From: Petrolisthes cinctipes
Lineage: Eukaryota; Arthropoda; Malacostraca; Decapoda; Porcellanidae
Length of the DNA stretch: 64,000 bases
Direction of reading: 5' to 3'
Assembly (NCBI GenBank): GCA_033782935.1
Contig: JAWQEG010002480.1
Span: 1-64,000, forward strand
Of this stretch, positions 34,270 through 46,149 are shown one piece after another. Within the stretch, counting starts at the first letter, position 1. Each line of letters starts with the position of its first letter. A program made the translations under genes and the position numbers. The notes below the pieces were generated by a model, which was not told the origin of the DNA, ran no database searches, and was given only the letters and a program-made list of their open reading frames with translations.

Positions 34270-34290
34270 ACACATACACACATATATATA
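33960..34290. repeat. (CA)n arrays with duplicated motifs
   Basis: CA runs are joined by CAGCCATCGCATCGTATACA (twice) and ACACATATATCATGGAAGAT (twice). Confidence 0.9.
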
Positions 34291-34451
34291 CAGTAATGCC
34301 TTGTTGCCTTGTATTGTACTGTTATAGTTATAGGTGTGTATTGTACTGTTTGTAATGTGTTTGTGTGTGTGTGTAAAGGGAAGTTGTCTGGTAAAGGACT
34401 TTGTGCCACAACTGTACATGTAATGATAATGATGACTGTTGATACTATATA

Positions 34452-34457
34452 AATAAA
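34452..34457 (+). promoter_or_regulatory. Possible poly(A) signal of Cdk7
   Basis: This is the first AATAAA after the exon 9 stop, in ATATAAATAAAATACG. It would give a 3' UTR of about 650 bases that includes MITE H and the CA runs. Confidence 0.4.
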
Positions 34458-34744
34458 ATACGCTTAAATTGTTTAAATTGTATTTATTATTATTATTATT
34501 ACTACAGGTATTATTTTTATTATTACAGTACCGGTACTATTATTATTACTATTTTTATTTTTATTGAGGTTTTCATTACATAATACAGTATATTATTTTT
34601 TCATAATGCTGGCCACTGCATCAATTATAAACTGATGACACACTCACTTGATATACTTAGATTAGAAAATGAATGAGTAGACATATTCATAAGTAATAAT
34701 TTTAGGAGCCTTGAACCTTGCTTTTATATCACTTAAAGTACTGA

Positions 34745-34935
34745 TTGGTTGTTGTTGTTGAAGTTCCTCAACTGTCTGGCCGAGCAGCCCTGAGCTCCTG
34801 AGGAAGGCCATGGCCTGTGCCGGGCTTTTCCACAGTGCCCTCAGAGAGTGTATGTTGTGTTGTTGGCGAGAGTGGTTGTGTACATTGCAGTCTTAATAGA
34901 ATGGGGTGTTGTGTTACATCCCAGACAGACGTGTC
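34745..34935 (-). pseudogene. LINE ORF2 C-terminal fragment, second copy, minus strand
   Basis: It is the same segment as 23655-23880, containing CTGGCCGAGCAGCCCTGAGC and CACAGTGCCCTCAG. It starts at a GTTGTTGTTGTTGAAG tract in both places, suggesting the LINE 3' tail. Confidence 0.65.
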
Positions 34936-35580
34936 CTTCCCGAGCTCCGCCTTCCTTCTCATCTATCCTTTCTTTTTTTTATTAACAAACAAACCCTTCA
35001 TATCTTCACATTTCATCAAGATAAGTATCGAGATTGTTTGTTCTGGCTGTCATTTTACGTCATCTTTTCCTTCTTTTTATTACTGTTTTTAGTGTCTTTT
35101 AAATTTACACAGACCCTCCCTCAAGATACCACTGTCCCCCACCCCTCAATTTTCACTGTTTTTAATAATATAGTTTCTTTTTTAGTGTATTTTTTCATCT
35201 TTTTATAATTTGTATATCCTTTTTAGTAAAATTCATAGATTTTATTATCAATTCTCTCTTTATATATAACTGGCCCCTGACTTAAGTTAAGGGGTTTGTT
35301 TACGATTTATTTCTTCCTGCAGCCATGCAGACTGTCTCAGTACAGGGGTAAGTTTGTGTTATCTATTTATATTAGTGCTTTATAAACATGTACAGACACA
35401 CCCCACACAAAACAACATACACATGTACACTAACAATACTCTACACATATTGCTCACTAGTTTTAATACTCAACAACACTGACAATAAAAACACTGGCTG
35501 CACACATACCAACACCAGACTCACTAACACCAGACATCTACACTCACACCTCCATATACACACACCTGTTTGGGAACCTG
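34935..35580. other. Intergenic sequence, probable LINE 5' UTR at the right side
   Basis: It is AT-rich with no convincing exon. From about 35380 CA-rich sequence leads into the PHD-finger LINE, so it is probably that element's leader. Confidence 0.4.
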
Positions 35581-35599
35581 GGTACCCCTAAGGGCCCTC

Positions 35600-38005
35600 A
35601 AGGGTTAAAGGTGGTTGCCTCGGCAATCTCCGGGGTGCCCTGTTGCTCCTTATGTTGTGTGGCGACACAGGGGCTCTGATCAACCCTGGCCCCCGAACCC
35701 CAAAGTACCCCTGTCAGCTGTGCTTACGGGCGGTCAAATGGGGCCAGCGGGGCATCCAGTGCGATCGCTGCTGTGAGGTTTCCCAGCATGCTGGCTGGTA
35801 TCATGTCAGATGTGTTGGGGGCTTCACGGCGGCGTTCGACGGATTGGAGGGTCAGAGCCTTTCGTGGATCTGCTGGGACTGTGGTGAGCCCAATTTTACC
35901 TCCTCCCTTTTTCACTCCCCAATACACCACACCAATAGATTCAGTTTACTAGACACCACCACTTCATCTCCACCACCATCCACAACCCACAACACACCTC
36001 CACCATTAGATAGGATCACCTGACGTTTAGGTAGACGCAACAGAGACAATTCCTTCCCTACACAAAACCGACAGCAAGACATGACTTCCCATAACTCCGC
36101 ATCATCCACTCCTCTCCCAAACCATTCTACACCCAACCAGATTCTCCATAGTGCACACTCATTCTCCATAATGCCAATCACCATCCCTAATAGATCATCC
36201 ATCCTCACACCCCATTCTACCACCAACACCACACTCGACTTCATCACCCATAAAAAACTGTCTTCCCTCCTTACCCTAATCATCAATTTCCGCAGTATCA
36301 TAAACAAAAGAGCCGCCTTTCACCAAACCCTCCAGACCTATGGCCCCGACATTATTATAGGGACAGAGACCTGGCTCACCTGACATCCAGGACAGTGAAA
36401 TCTTCCCGACGGACAGTCCCTATAATATGACCCTACACAGGAAGGACAGAATAGACGATAAACATGGCGGAGTCCTAGTTGCGACAAAGCCAGGACTAGT
36501 TGTGACCCCAGCCACCAAATTGAACGCGCTCTGAAATCATATGGACTAAATTACAGATACAGGGCTGGAGGACACTCATTATAGGATCCTTTTTATCGTC
36601 CCCCAAATTCAAACTTAGAATACCTGCAGATCCTTGACGATTGTTTATCTAAACTTGACCCCTCCAAAATATATGGTTGGCTGGTGAATTTAACCTTCCC
36701 GACATAAACTGGACAGCACAGGCGACACTGGACAATTCCACCCATGAAGGCAACTTACTATTACAGACTGATAGGAAACTCTTACATGAAAATTTCATTG
36801 ACATAATTAACACCCACTCACTTGCTCAAACAGTACTCGAACCAACACGCACACAAGTCAGTGTAGAAAGACATAATCCTAACATAAGACACAGGGTCAC
36901 ATCCAATATATTAGACTTATTTCTCACAAACAACATTTCCTTAATTACACGGACACGAGTACTACCTGGTCTTAGTGACCATGAGATGGTACTCATTGAC
37001 GCAAACATCAAGCCAACAACACAAAAACAATTACCCAAGACAATATACATGTACAACAGAGCTGACATGCCCCTGGCTAGTACAGTGGTAACGCGCCTGC
37101 CTCGCATCCGTGAGGTCGGCAGATCGAGCCTCGCCCAGGCCCGAGAGTTAAAACTGTTTACTGGGGGATTACTGCCATGGCTGGGAACCATGGTGGGGAG
37201 TTGGGCTTGCCTGGCTGACGTTCTGCTGGAGAGTATCTCATCAGAGATAGATACCAGAACTAAAACCCTGCAACTTTAACTTTATTACCCAAGACTTAGT
37301 TGAATTTCGTGACTCGTTCCTTGACTCAGACCCATTGGCCAGTTCTGTGGAAACAAACTGGACCAGACTTCGTGACTTTATACGTGATACAATGGACAAG
37401 CACATACCCACGAAAACTATCACACATAACTGGTCATTACCATGGTACAATAGACAATTAAAAAGACTACACAGAAACAAGGTAAAGGCATACAACAGAG
37501 CAAAACGATACAACGATACAGAACACTGGTTAGAATACAAAAATATACAGAAAACACCACAGAAAGAAACTAAACAAGCAGAAACTAAATACACATCCAC
37601 TTTCCTCGCAGACAACACACAAAACCACAAAAAATTCTTCGGCTTTTTTAAAGCACGCAAACAAGACTCGACCGGTATTACAACATTACTACACAACAAT
37701 TCCTTGGTTACACACCCACAAGACAAAGCCAACGCCCTTAACACACAATTCCAGTCCGATTTTACCCATGAACTTGAACACTTACCAGACATGCCAACAC
37801 CGTCACACCCACCTATCCCTCCCATTAATTCATATAAACACCCAAGGAATTGAGAAACTTTTATCTGAGGTAGACATACATAAAGCGACCGGACCAGACA
37901 ATATACCCTACAGGATATTGAGGACTAACGCTAGCATTCTTGCCCCTGTTCTGCAGGTTATATTCTCACAGACTTTACAGACCGGTTTTACCCTAAAGTG
38001 GAAGC
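35600..38005 (+). pseudogene. Non-LTR retrotransposon with PHD finger, endonuclease and RT start; broken
   Basis: The order is: a leader ending in NPGP (about 35683-35694), a complete C4HC3 PHD finger (CQLC, CDRC, WYHVRC, WICWDC; about 35709-35890), a low-complexity linker, and an endonuclease with TETWLT (36366-36380), GEFNLPDINW, ILDLFLTN and LSDHEMV. A basic RT-approach region follows (37320-37850), then the first RT block KATGPDNIPYRILR (about 37880-37920). It ends at about 38005, before the catalytic YADD. Multiple stops and frameshifts occur, and a SINE is inserted at 37066-37280. The PHD plus endonuclease layout fits CR1/Jockey-type LINEs; the clade is not certain. Confidence 0.88.
37066..37280 (+). 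mobile_element. tRNA-derived SINE inserted in the LINE
   Basis: It has an A-box-like GGCTAGTACAGTGGTAACG and B-box-like GGCAGATCGAGCC, with anticodon-arm-like CCTCGCATCCGTGAGG. The LINE protein similarity stops at RADM and resumes at about 37280. The body (CATGGCTGGGAACCATGG) is unrelated to the LINE. Confidence 0.7.
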
Positions 38006-38310
38006 GCTTCCGAAGCGCTGAAGCGCACTCCTTAGTGGAGCGGAATCTGCTAGGAGCTTACTTGTCAGTGGAGCGGCATTTGCTAGGCTAGCAGTTCATG
38101 GAGGATGTAGGGCACAAGGAATATGGATATATGGTGCTTGGGTCACTACAATATATATATTATTATGTATGTGTTCTTGTATATCGTATGTATATATTGT
38201 GTATTTCCCTTGTATGTGTTTGTATTTTTATTCCAGGACCAGACCTCTATTTCCTTTTGTATGTGACCAATTAAAGTTTTTCCTTCTTTTGTGGGAGGGG
38301 GGGGGGTACT
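38005..38310. other. Unassigned sequence with a possible LTR edge
   Basis: It contains a short inverted AGCGCTTCCGAAGCGCT and a GGTGCTTGGGTCACTACA end that resembles 49030-49050, the presumed LTR edge of the minus-strand gypsy copy. It then runs through AT-rich sequence to a G-run. No gene. Confidence 0.35.
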
Positions 38311-39010
38311 GTAGCAAGCCGAGCAGGTAACATGTAGTTTGTATATGTGTGTCCATGGCCAGTTGGGGTGATTCTGGTCTTTGTGGTGATTATGATTGGA
38401 GATGGTCTGAGCCGAGCGTTCTGACTACCCTCCATGATGTTCTGGGGGCGAGGCTTGGGGAGCAGAAGTTGATGGCAGGTGATGATGGTCGGAAGAGGGC
38501 TTGGTGAGGGATGTGTGTGTGTTGATGAGTGTTGTTTAATTAATGTAATGACGTTGTCCGTATGGGAGAGGATTTCAAGCCCTCTGTCTGTGGCTGGGTT
38601 GTTGACATACCAGGCCAACATCTTAGCGTTGAAATCACCACCCAGGATGAGGTCAGGTTGGTTGGTGATTTGTTGGAGCTGGGGGGAGAAGGTTTGGGGA
38701 ACTGTCGGGCTGGCTTGAGGGAGGATGTATAGATTAACTATTGTAGTACTTGTTTTGCCAGTGGGTACTTTAATGGCTTAAATTTCTGTGGTGGGGGAGA
38801 AGGGGTTTGAGGTGCTCACTGGTTTCTATTTAGTTAAGGGATTTGTGGACTAGGGTGATGAGTTCACCGCCATTGCCGTTGGCCCGGTCTTGTCTAAAGT
38901 TGGGAAATTTAGATGTTTTGTATGTAAGACATAATCTTGTTTCTTGTTTGATGGTGGCAATGTGTATGTTGTGATGTATGATGAAGTGTGTGAGTTCTGG
39001 CTTTTAGGTG
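38310..39010 (-). pseudogene. LINE endonuclease fragment, minus strand
   Basis: On the minus strand it shows GGDFNAKMLAWYVNNPATDR-like sequence (endonuclease core), RANGNGGELITLVHKSL and HIATIKQETRLCL. The frame is broken. It is bounded on the left by a G-run followed by TACTGTAGCAAGC, which may be an unrelated LTR start. Confidence 0.75.
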
Positions 39011-39018
39011 TTGATGCT

Positions 39019-39760
39019 GTAGTGAATTTCCTACTTCACTTCTGTATGGGATGCACTAAACTCTCCTGACTAATTCAAACTTTATTAAAAACACAACCAC
39101 AACGTCAAGGAATGAATTTACAGCACACGGTAGTAGAAGCACACACACAAAGAAGAAGGAAAGCACGAGTAGCTATAGGGCGAGCACAATACATTGAACA
39201 CCCGTGGTATAGACATGGCAGGAACGAGGGCAGGAGTGCAGGTGTGTGAGCAGGCAGACGGCTGGAAAGTGACTGACTGGAGCGAAGAAAAGGAAGATTT
39301 AGGGCTTTATGCCTATGACTCCTGGTGTTGGTCATTAAGGCAGTCAGTGTTGTTACATCAACACATCTTCCCCCAGCCTACAAGGTTGCTATCCTTGCTC
39401 TTACAGCCGGGTACCAACTTACTGCTAGGTGAACAGGGACATATAGCCGGGTACCTACTTACTGCTAGGTGAACAGGGACATACAGCCGGGTACCCACTT
39501 ACTGCTAGGTGAACAGGGACATAGGGGGCTGGGAAAATTGTCTGACAATTCCACTGACCTGGGAATCGAACCCAGGATCTCTCACTTGCGAGGCGAGTGT
39601 GCTAACCATTACAACATCAGCACCCCTTGACAGGAGCGGCTATTTCCCACTCGTTTTATATCTTGGAGAGCGCAGTGCATTACTGGGTAACTTAGAGTGC
39701 TCCCAGGTATGAGTAGCATGAAGTGCTAGAGTACTAGAGTGCTTACCTTAATGCTACAGT
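39019..39760 (-). mobile_element. Possible solo LTR (TGTAG...CTACA)
   Basis: It starts TGTAGTGAATTTCC and ends TTAATGCTACA. On the minus strand an ATTAATAAAG-like poly(A) signal lies at about 39080. A SINE sits inside. I could not find a clear target duplication, so this is tentative. Confidence 0.4.
39405..39626 (-). mobile_element. tRNA-derived SINE with a 40-bp tandem tail
   Basis: The minus strand of 39554-39626 folds partly like a tRNA: perfect T arm (CTGGG-TTCGATT-CCCAG) and anticodon arm CTCGC-CTCGCAA-GTGAG with CGC in the anticodon position. The 3' half of the acceptor stem is absent, so it is a SINE head and not a gene. A 40-bp unit containing ACTTACTGCTAGGTGAACAG follows three times (39405-39524). 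Confidence 0.8.
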
Positions 39761-39779
39761 CTCACCCTACCCTATGACA

Positions 39780-40145
39780 CACACATACACACAAACATAA
39801 CATCTCATCCTATACACACACACACACACACATAACGTCTCATTCTACACACACACACATACACACACGTACACACACACACACACACACACATATATAA
39901 CGTCTCATCCTACCCTATGCTGCACACACACATAACGTCTCATCTTAACCCTATACTACACACACACACATATACATATAACGTCTTATCCTACACACAC
40001 ACAAACACACACATAGCGTCTCATCCTACACACACACACACACATAACGTCTCATCTTAACCCTATACTACACACACACACACATAATGTCTTATCCTAC
40101 ACACACACACACATATTACGTCTCATCCTACCCTGTGACACATAC
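39780..40145. repeat. Minisatellite, (CA)n plus ATAACGTCTCATCCTACCCT
   Basis: About nine units pair a CA run with AACGTCTCATCCTA and an optional CCCTATGACAC segment. Confidence 0.92.
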
Positions 40146-40317
40146 AGTCATACACGCAAGAGAATCTGGCTACACTGGAGAAGACAACAATATTTGGCAA
40201 CACTGAAGGAGACAATCGAGCATCGTTGTTGTACACCCACGAGCGCTTATGTATGTTTATTTCATCTATATTATTATTGGATCCGAATTAAATATCTTTT
40301 CTGTACATTTTTTCTGT

Positions 40318-40475
40318 ATTTATATTATTATTATTATTATTATTATTATTTGAAACTTCGAAGGATTGATTTATTATTATTATTATTATTATTACTATTA
40401 TTATTATTATTATTACTATTATTATTATTATTATTATTAGAAACTTCGAAGGATTTATTTATTATTATTATTATA
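40318..40475. repeat. (TTA)n run interrupted by a duplicated motif
   Basis: GAAACTTCGAAGGATT occurs twice inside TTA runs, showing local duplication. Confidence 0.9.
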
Positions 40476-40499
40476 TTATAAGAGACCCTGCTGTACGTG

Positions 40500-40978
40500 A
40501 TGTAGTAAAAAAAAATGGAGGAAAATTAGTCCTTCTTATATTGCCACGAAACACCACCTATATAGAAGGAGCTTGTTTCGTGGCATAGTCAGGAGGAATC
40601 ACCAGAAGCCTTACACGATCATAGGGTCCTTAATTCAGGGGAGATTCTCTTTGTTGGTGAATTGGAAGGTCTGTGATTCCTCCAAACTATGCCACGAAAC
40701 AGAGATCCCCTTTTATATACAGTAGGATATAAGTGAGGGCATGTGTTTCGTGGCCTAGTTGGAGGAATCACAAACCTTCTATGCTATTCACCAACAAAAG
40801 ATTCTCCCCTTAAGGACCCTGTGATCATGTGTGGAAATTGGTGGTTTCTGATTCCTCCTGATCATGCCACGAAACACTCTTCTTCCATATAGGTGGGGTT
40901 TCGTGGCAATACTTGAAGGACTCCCTAACCTCCAATTTTCTGACTACATCACGGGGTCCCTTAATTAAAGTAAATATT
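40500..40978. mobile_element. J-K-J array of TTAA-type MITEs
   Basis: A family J element (to TTAA at about 40630) is followed by family K (about 40630-40812, with inverted GGTGAATTGGAAGG / CTATTCACCAACA arms). A second family J follows, ending CGGGGTCCCTTAA. Neighbours abut at their TTAA or TAA ends. Confidence 0.8.
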
Positions 40979-41049
40979 ACACTATCATTATTATTACAAC
41001 AATATGGATGGATATGTAACAGTCATGGCATATAGTCCTTGACCAAAGT

Positions 41050-41175
41050 TGTGTTACTACCGGGGTGAACAGACTCGATTATACACGGTAACAATTTATT
41101 GGTAAGTACAGAGGTCATGTAGTAGCAAGCACCTCGTAGCTGTGTGGTCCCGCCTGCCATGGTCGTGTGAAAGAG
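41050..41175 (-). mobile_element. LTR end fragment, minus orientation
   Basis: TGTTACTACCGGGGTGAACA then AACAATTTATTGG is the complement of the LTR end at 42410-42520. AATAAA lies on the minus strand. Confidence 0.65.
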
Positions 41176-41750
41176 GTAGCTGCTGCATCGGCGCCACCCA
41201 CGCGCCCCACCGCAACAACCGAGCCGCCGGATGGGCGGGAACCAGCCCAGCCCCCGGACGATTTCATAGCGTGGTCGGCCAGGACAAACCACCGCCCAGC
41301 CAAACTCCTGCCCTTCACCAACACTCTACCCAGGGTACAGGGAGGATATTGTCCATATGTGTGTAGTACGGCCGCCTGCTCCGGTGCCGTCGTCATCATC
41401 ACCACCACCAACGCGTCCTACTGTGCCTGCCGCTTCAGAGGAGGGGCGAGAACCAGCCCTGCTCCAAGACAGAGTGATCACGCGGTCGGGTAGGACCGTC
41501 CACCTTTGGCCCAAGCCACTACCCCTCGTTTACAATGCAAACACACACACCCACTCCACACGCCTGCAGACACACCCACTCCCTAGTATTAAGCCACACA
41601 CTTGCACCCCTTACACACTCCACACCGTACCCGAACATTTATGTAATACACATTATTCTCTCATATATTTATTTTATATATCTAGGTATTTATGCCTTTA
41701 TATGTTCTGTACCTCCCTTCTCTCCAAACATTGTGGGGTACTGTAGCGAC

Positions 41751-42520
41751 ACCTACCACATTGCGCTTGGCTTGCCGCACCTGTCTACCTGTGTCTACTT
41801 GCTACCGGCTGGACAGCCGACTTGGCCAGGATAAAGATCGCAGATGGGCCGCTCCTCGGCCACTTGGTCTCCAGCTCCAGCCAGGACAGCATCTCCCCTT
41901 CCAGACAGCCACCAGCGAGGCTTCTGCCACACACTTCAGTGACGCCCCTGGACCTACAGCTGCTGGTGCAAGAGACCCGTGTGTAGGCTTCCCCGCTACC
42001 ACATGTGTCCACTCTAGCTCCTGCTCTGGAAGAAGCAACACCTCCTGCCCTGCCGTGACTGCCTGCCGCCGCCTGCCCGCATCAAGCTGTCCAAGGGCCT
42101 GCACCTAGCTCCCCACATGTGTACACCAAGTCTCTACACCTCTCCTGCAGCAGCTACCACTCTCTCACTACACTACTACGCCTCCTCAACCACTTAACTC
42201 CCTCCCACACCAACTTCCTCGCGGGTATAGTTGGAGGACGGTGAGCCGGCCTTGGTCCCTGCTGGATACACATCCTGTGCCACTTAGCCACCAGCTCTCC
42301 ACCTGGAAGGATCTCCTCTCCCTGCCATGCCTACATTGCTACCTGCCTACACCACGACACCACGTGCCTCTCCACACCAGCTACTTCTCTCTCCACACGA
42401 CGCTACCACGGCAGGCGGGTTTACCAACTACAAGGTGCTTGCTATCCCACAACCTAGTGTACTTACCAAATAAATTGTTACCGTGTATTCGAGTTTGTTC
42501 ACCCCAGTAGTAACACTGGC
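41751..42520 (+). mobile_element. Probable LTR (TG...CA), gypsy-like
   Basis: It starts TGTAGCGACACCTACC after GGGGTAC and ends CCCCAGTAGTAACA, with CCAAATAAATTGTTACC (poly(A) signal AATAAA) about 45 bases before the end. It is C-rich, which makes long spurious open frames. No matching second LTR in the same orientation is visible. Confidence 0.55.
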
Positions 42521-42721
42521 CCTAGTGTTTACAATTGGAATGTATTGTAATTAAGAACATATGATTAATTGTTCCTGATTAATTCATGAGGTTGTGTAGT
42601 GGTTCACCTTTATCATATAATAATTATATTTTAAGTACCCCTGGTATGTTATAAGTCGACGTACAGAACTAATTATAATTATATTATTTGGGGTGGAACT
42701 ATAAGTATTTTTATGATTGCT

Positions 42722-42885
42722 TTAAGGGGAAAGTTTTATGTTGGTAAATCAGGAGTAACTGCATGAATCCTCCAAACTATTCCAAGCAACAGAAAACACC
42801 ATTATTTTTGCTCTTCTGGTTCTGTTTCCTGGCATACTTTGGAGAATCAAGGCACTCCAATGTAACAAAAGTGAATTACCACCTT
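42722..42885. mobile_element. TTAA-type MITE family I
   Basis: TTTAAGGGGAAAGTTTTATG to GAATTACCACCTT. The interior is typical for family I. Confidence 0.8.
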
Positions 42886-43071
42886 CATATATTTTGGAGT
42901 GGATACTTGGGCTGTGCCGGAACTGACTCATTTTAATATCCAGCCACTTGAATCATTGTGCGAGAACATAATATTTTCATAGTGAACCCTATAACTGTGA
43001 TCGTGTATGAAAATTGACCTCTGGTGGCTTCTGATTCCTCCTGCATCACTATGCCACGAAACAGTTAAGGG

Positions 43072-43226
43072 GGAAGTTTTGTGTTGGTAAATCTGGAGCA
43101 AATGAATCCTCCAAACTATTCCAAGCAACAGAACACTATTATTTTTGCTCTTCTGGTCCTGTTTCCAGACATACTTTGGAGGAATCAAGGCACTCCAATT
43201 TAACAAAGAAGAATTACCACCTTAAG
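43072..43226. mobile_element. TTAA-type MITE family I, with a J fragment on each side
   Basis: TTAAGGGGGAAGTTTTGTGT to AAGAATTACCACCTTAA. Family J sequence (ATGCCACGAAACAG on the left, GTTTCGTGGCAATG on the right) flanks it, so I was inserted into a J element. Confidence 0.8.
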
Positions 43227-43289
43227 GTAAGTAGTGTTTCGTGGCAATGTTTGAAGGACTCGCTAACCTCCAATTTTCTTACTACATCA

Positions 43290-45325
43290 CGCCCCCTCAT
43301 TACCAGGCCCGTTGTTGACATGAGGGGGCTCCAGGGCCGTGGGTCGGGGCCTAATGTTTGGGGAGGGGGGAGGGGGTTGTGACTGCTCCTCTGGCTTTGG
43401 GCTCGACCCGAAGAATTTTGCCTGGGCTTTTCCTTCTTTTTTCCTTCCTTACCATTTTCCTCTCTATATCTCTCCTCTCTTCCTATTCCTAAGGTGTGAG
43501 AGCCGTGCCGATGGGATGAGAGTCTGACCTAGTTCCAGTCATAAACGGCCTCAGGGGTGGTCAGTGGCCATGGGTACATCACCCCTAGAATTGTGTTGCC
43601 CTTACCTCCCATGGGGGTTATGGGAGGCGGACCATACCATCACCTACTTTCATTTCAGGTCATCATGCCTAATAATGAAACTCTGAACTCATCCATTGAG
43701 GCTCTAGAGTCAGTCCCTCCAACAACCGACCCTAACAATTCAATGGATCCCACCAGATCACCAGACCCGCCTACTTCCACCAACTATTTGGAAAAAATTC
43801 AACGACAACAGCTTATTGAAACGTGTCAGTCCCTTACAAGTACACCAAAACCTTCAAGTATAGAACCTCTTACATCAACGGCACTGTTCTCCAACATTAT
43901 AGTGGTTGTAACAACTACTCCCTCTTCGGGCACCTCTCTCACTACCACACTTGTCCCTTACATGTACACCACTCTACCACCTGTACTGCATGGGTCCAGA
44001 ACTAAACCATTAGTATTATCTGTTTCCTCCTCTACTTCACTTACTCATTCTATATCGCCCATACCATAAATAAGGTTCATGCACATTCCTTCTTTAATGA
44101 AATTTTATTCCATCATTTCCGCCTAAAGAATGTTGTGTTGGTGCTGACGTGTCTTTCCACTCCCTTATAAGAGATGGCACCCGACTGGTCACTGTCAATA
44201 ATGATGAACAAGCTCACCGTTTATTCAACCTTGATTCCTTCGAGGAATGTTCAAATGACATCGAAGAAATTCTTCATCTCCAGGACATTCCGGTTGTTTA
44301 AGTGTCTTGTTTTGTGCTTAAACCCAACAATAAACGACGGTGGAGTGCTCACATTGTCTGTGTAGTCTTTGATAGTATACATCCTCCTGATACTGTTAAA
44401 ATCGGACATCCGAAACCGACACAATACAGAAAGTGCTGGCAGGTTTAACCATCCTGCCCAACACTGTAGACAAGACTACACCTCGTGCTCTTTGTGTAAC
44501 TCCTGAGAACATACCCGAGATGACTGTTCCACTCCCTCTCGTTGTTGCCCAAATTATAGTGCCTTGTGTCAGAGCTGCCCAGTATATAAGTTTGAGTGCA
44601 AAGTCACCGCCCTCCTCCTGAGGTGCTGCCTTTCTCTACGACAGGCCAAACGTGAGGCGTTACACCTCGGTTTCCATCCTGGCCCATCATACGCTGATGT
44701 TTCATTCAGTGCCCTCCAAGGCAAACAAACTTTCCCAACTGCCCATCCATTAGTATTGGAGATCCAGGAATGGTTGAACCATATCTCCAATAAGCGTAAG
44801 AGAGTCTCGTTTTATTGGGTTCTGGGCAATGAGCGAGCAGACTTTCAAGCACACTGGGTTACCTCTTCTGGGTGTATTACTCCTCGACGTATTCCCTCCA
44901 CGGACTACTATCCACTCATCTCAAGTCTTCTTACCCAACGCTGGCAGGGTGAATGGTTGTCAGTCATCTCTAACAAACTTGGAACTGTTAAATATTCAGT
45001 ATCTCCCTGGCACTCTCCAGCTCATCACAATTGGCGATGGGACACTGCCTTAGCCCGTTTACGACTTTCTGATGGACAAAGGTAACCCTCCACTCTGTCA
45101 GAGTTGCCAGACTCAGATTACAGTCCACCATCTTGTTAATTATCCCCTATATCAAGCTGCTCGGCGGCAAGCTTTCCCTTACCTCTTTTCCCAGGACAAT
45201 ACCCCTTCCCTGTTTGATATTCTCAGTGAGTCCCCCATGTTCTCCACTACACGCTTCATGCACTTTTTTTATTCTTACCTGCCTTTTGTACAGTATCTAA
45301 CTAATATCCTACATGCAGTTTGAGT
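43290..45325 (+). pseudogene. Internally deleted LINE: ORF1 joined to ORF2 RNase H and C-terminus
   Basis: After a GC-rich leader, ORF1 starts at MPNNETLNSS (43665) with Ser/Thr/Pro-rich sequence. Frameshifted gag-like zinc knuckles follow (about 44440-44610), then REALHLGFHPGPSYADVS (about 44650-44705). The frame then passes into RNase H: FPTAHPLVLEIQEW, KRVSFYWV and GNERADF (to about 44850). The terminal PPLCQSC...H zinc motif is at about 45085-45140. Endonuclease and RT are absent. The Gag-knuckle and RNase H combination suggests I/Jockey-type LINEs. Confidence 0.85.
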
Positions 45326-46140
45326 TTCCTTCCACCCTCTAATGTTCCGTTAGCTTGAGTGACATAAGGTCCTTCTGGGTCTGATGCTAAACTCTATAAT
45401 TTATTAATTACTACATCACGCGGAGTTCTTAAATTGTGTTGGGCAGATATTATTGGTGGAGTTGTATTATTATATTGGAGTTTACCTACACATACATTCA
45501 TCAGTTTTCTGTGTAATGGCCGCGGTTCAAACTGTATATTGGAATTCACCCTAAACTTGTATATATTGTGCTAGATACGCCATAGTCTGTACGGTTGGAA
45601 ACAGGAAATCTAATACAGGCCAATTATAAAGAGAGGTAATTATTCTGACTGTACTGCAATGAATGGTCTGCCAAGTGACTCGGTTATTGCAAAACCACAA
45701 ACCTAATAATTATGTTGTATTGCAGTTACGTAGTCGAACAATTTCTGTATGTTGTGAAACCCTCTAAAATAGCCGTGTGTGTACAAATTCATGTGGCCAA
45801 TAATACTATATGTATGTATGTACAGTATATCTGATAACTTCATGGCCTTTAGTGGCAACGTTCACCAGAGTGTTGGGGCTTGTACTAAAGGTAAATAAAG
45901 AACTTTTAAGATATCTATAACTCTGTTGTTGTAAGTGGTGATTGGTGTTTTCATTATTCGTGGGGCATCCTAGCTATGGTTGTACATGAGTAAATTTAAT
46001 AAACCACATGTACAGTACGTACTTGTGACATGAAAGGAGAGTTAAGTCACGCTAGGAACATATAATTTCCAATGTAACAGCAATATATTAATATGGGCGG
46101 TGGGCGGTATATCTCATCTTAACATTCCTGTACCACCGGT
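45326..46140. other. Stretch without recognised features
   Basis: AT-rich sequence with no exon, inverted repeat or known repeat family that I can support. Confidence 0.5.
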
Positions 46141-46149
46141 TCACCTATG

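Noticed and set aside
37081..37150. Possible tRNA gene in the LINE
   Set aside because: Only A- and B-box-like similarity; the arms do not complete a cloverleaf and it interrupts a LINE.
39554..39626. Possible tRNA-Ala (CGC) gene on the minus strand
   Set aside because: The T and anticodon arms fold, but the 3' acceptor strand does not pair with the 5' GGGGTGC and a repeat body follows; it is a SINE head.
41142..42510. Several overlapping open frames in the C-rich region
   Set aside because: They overlap on both strands, lack splice signals or recognisable domains, and lie in LTR-like sequence.
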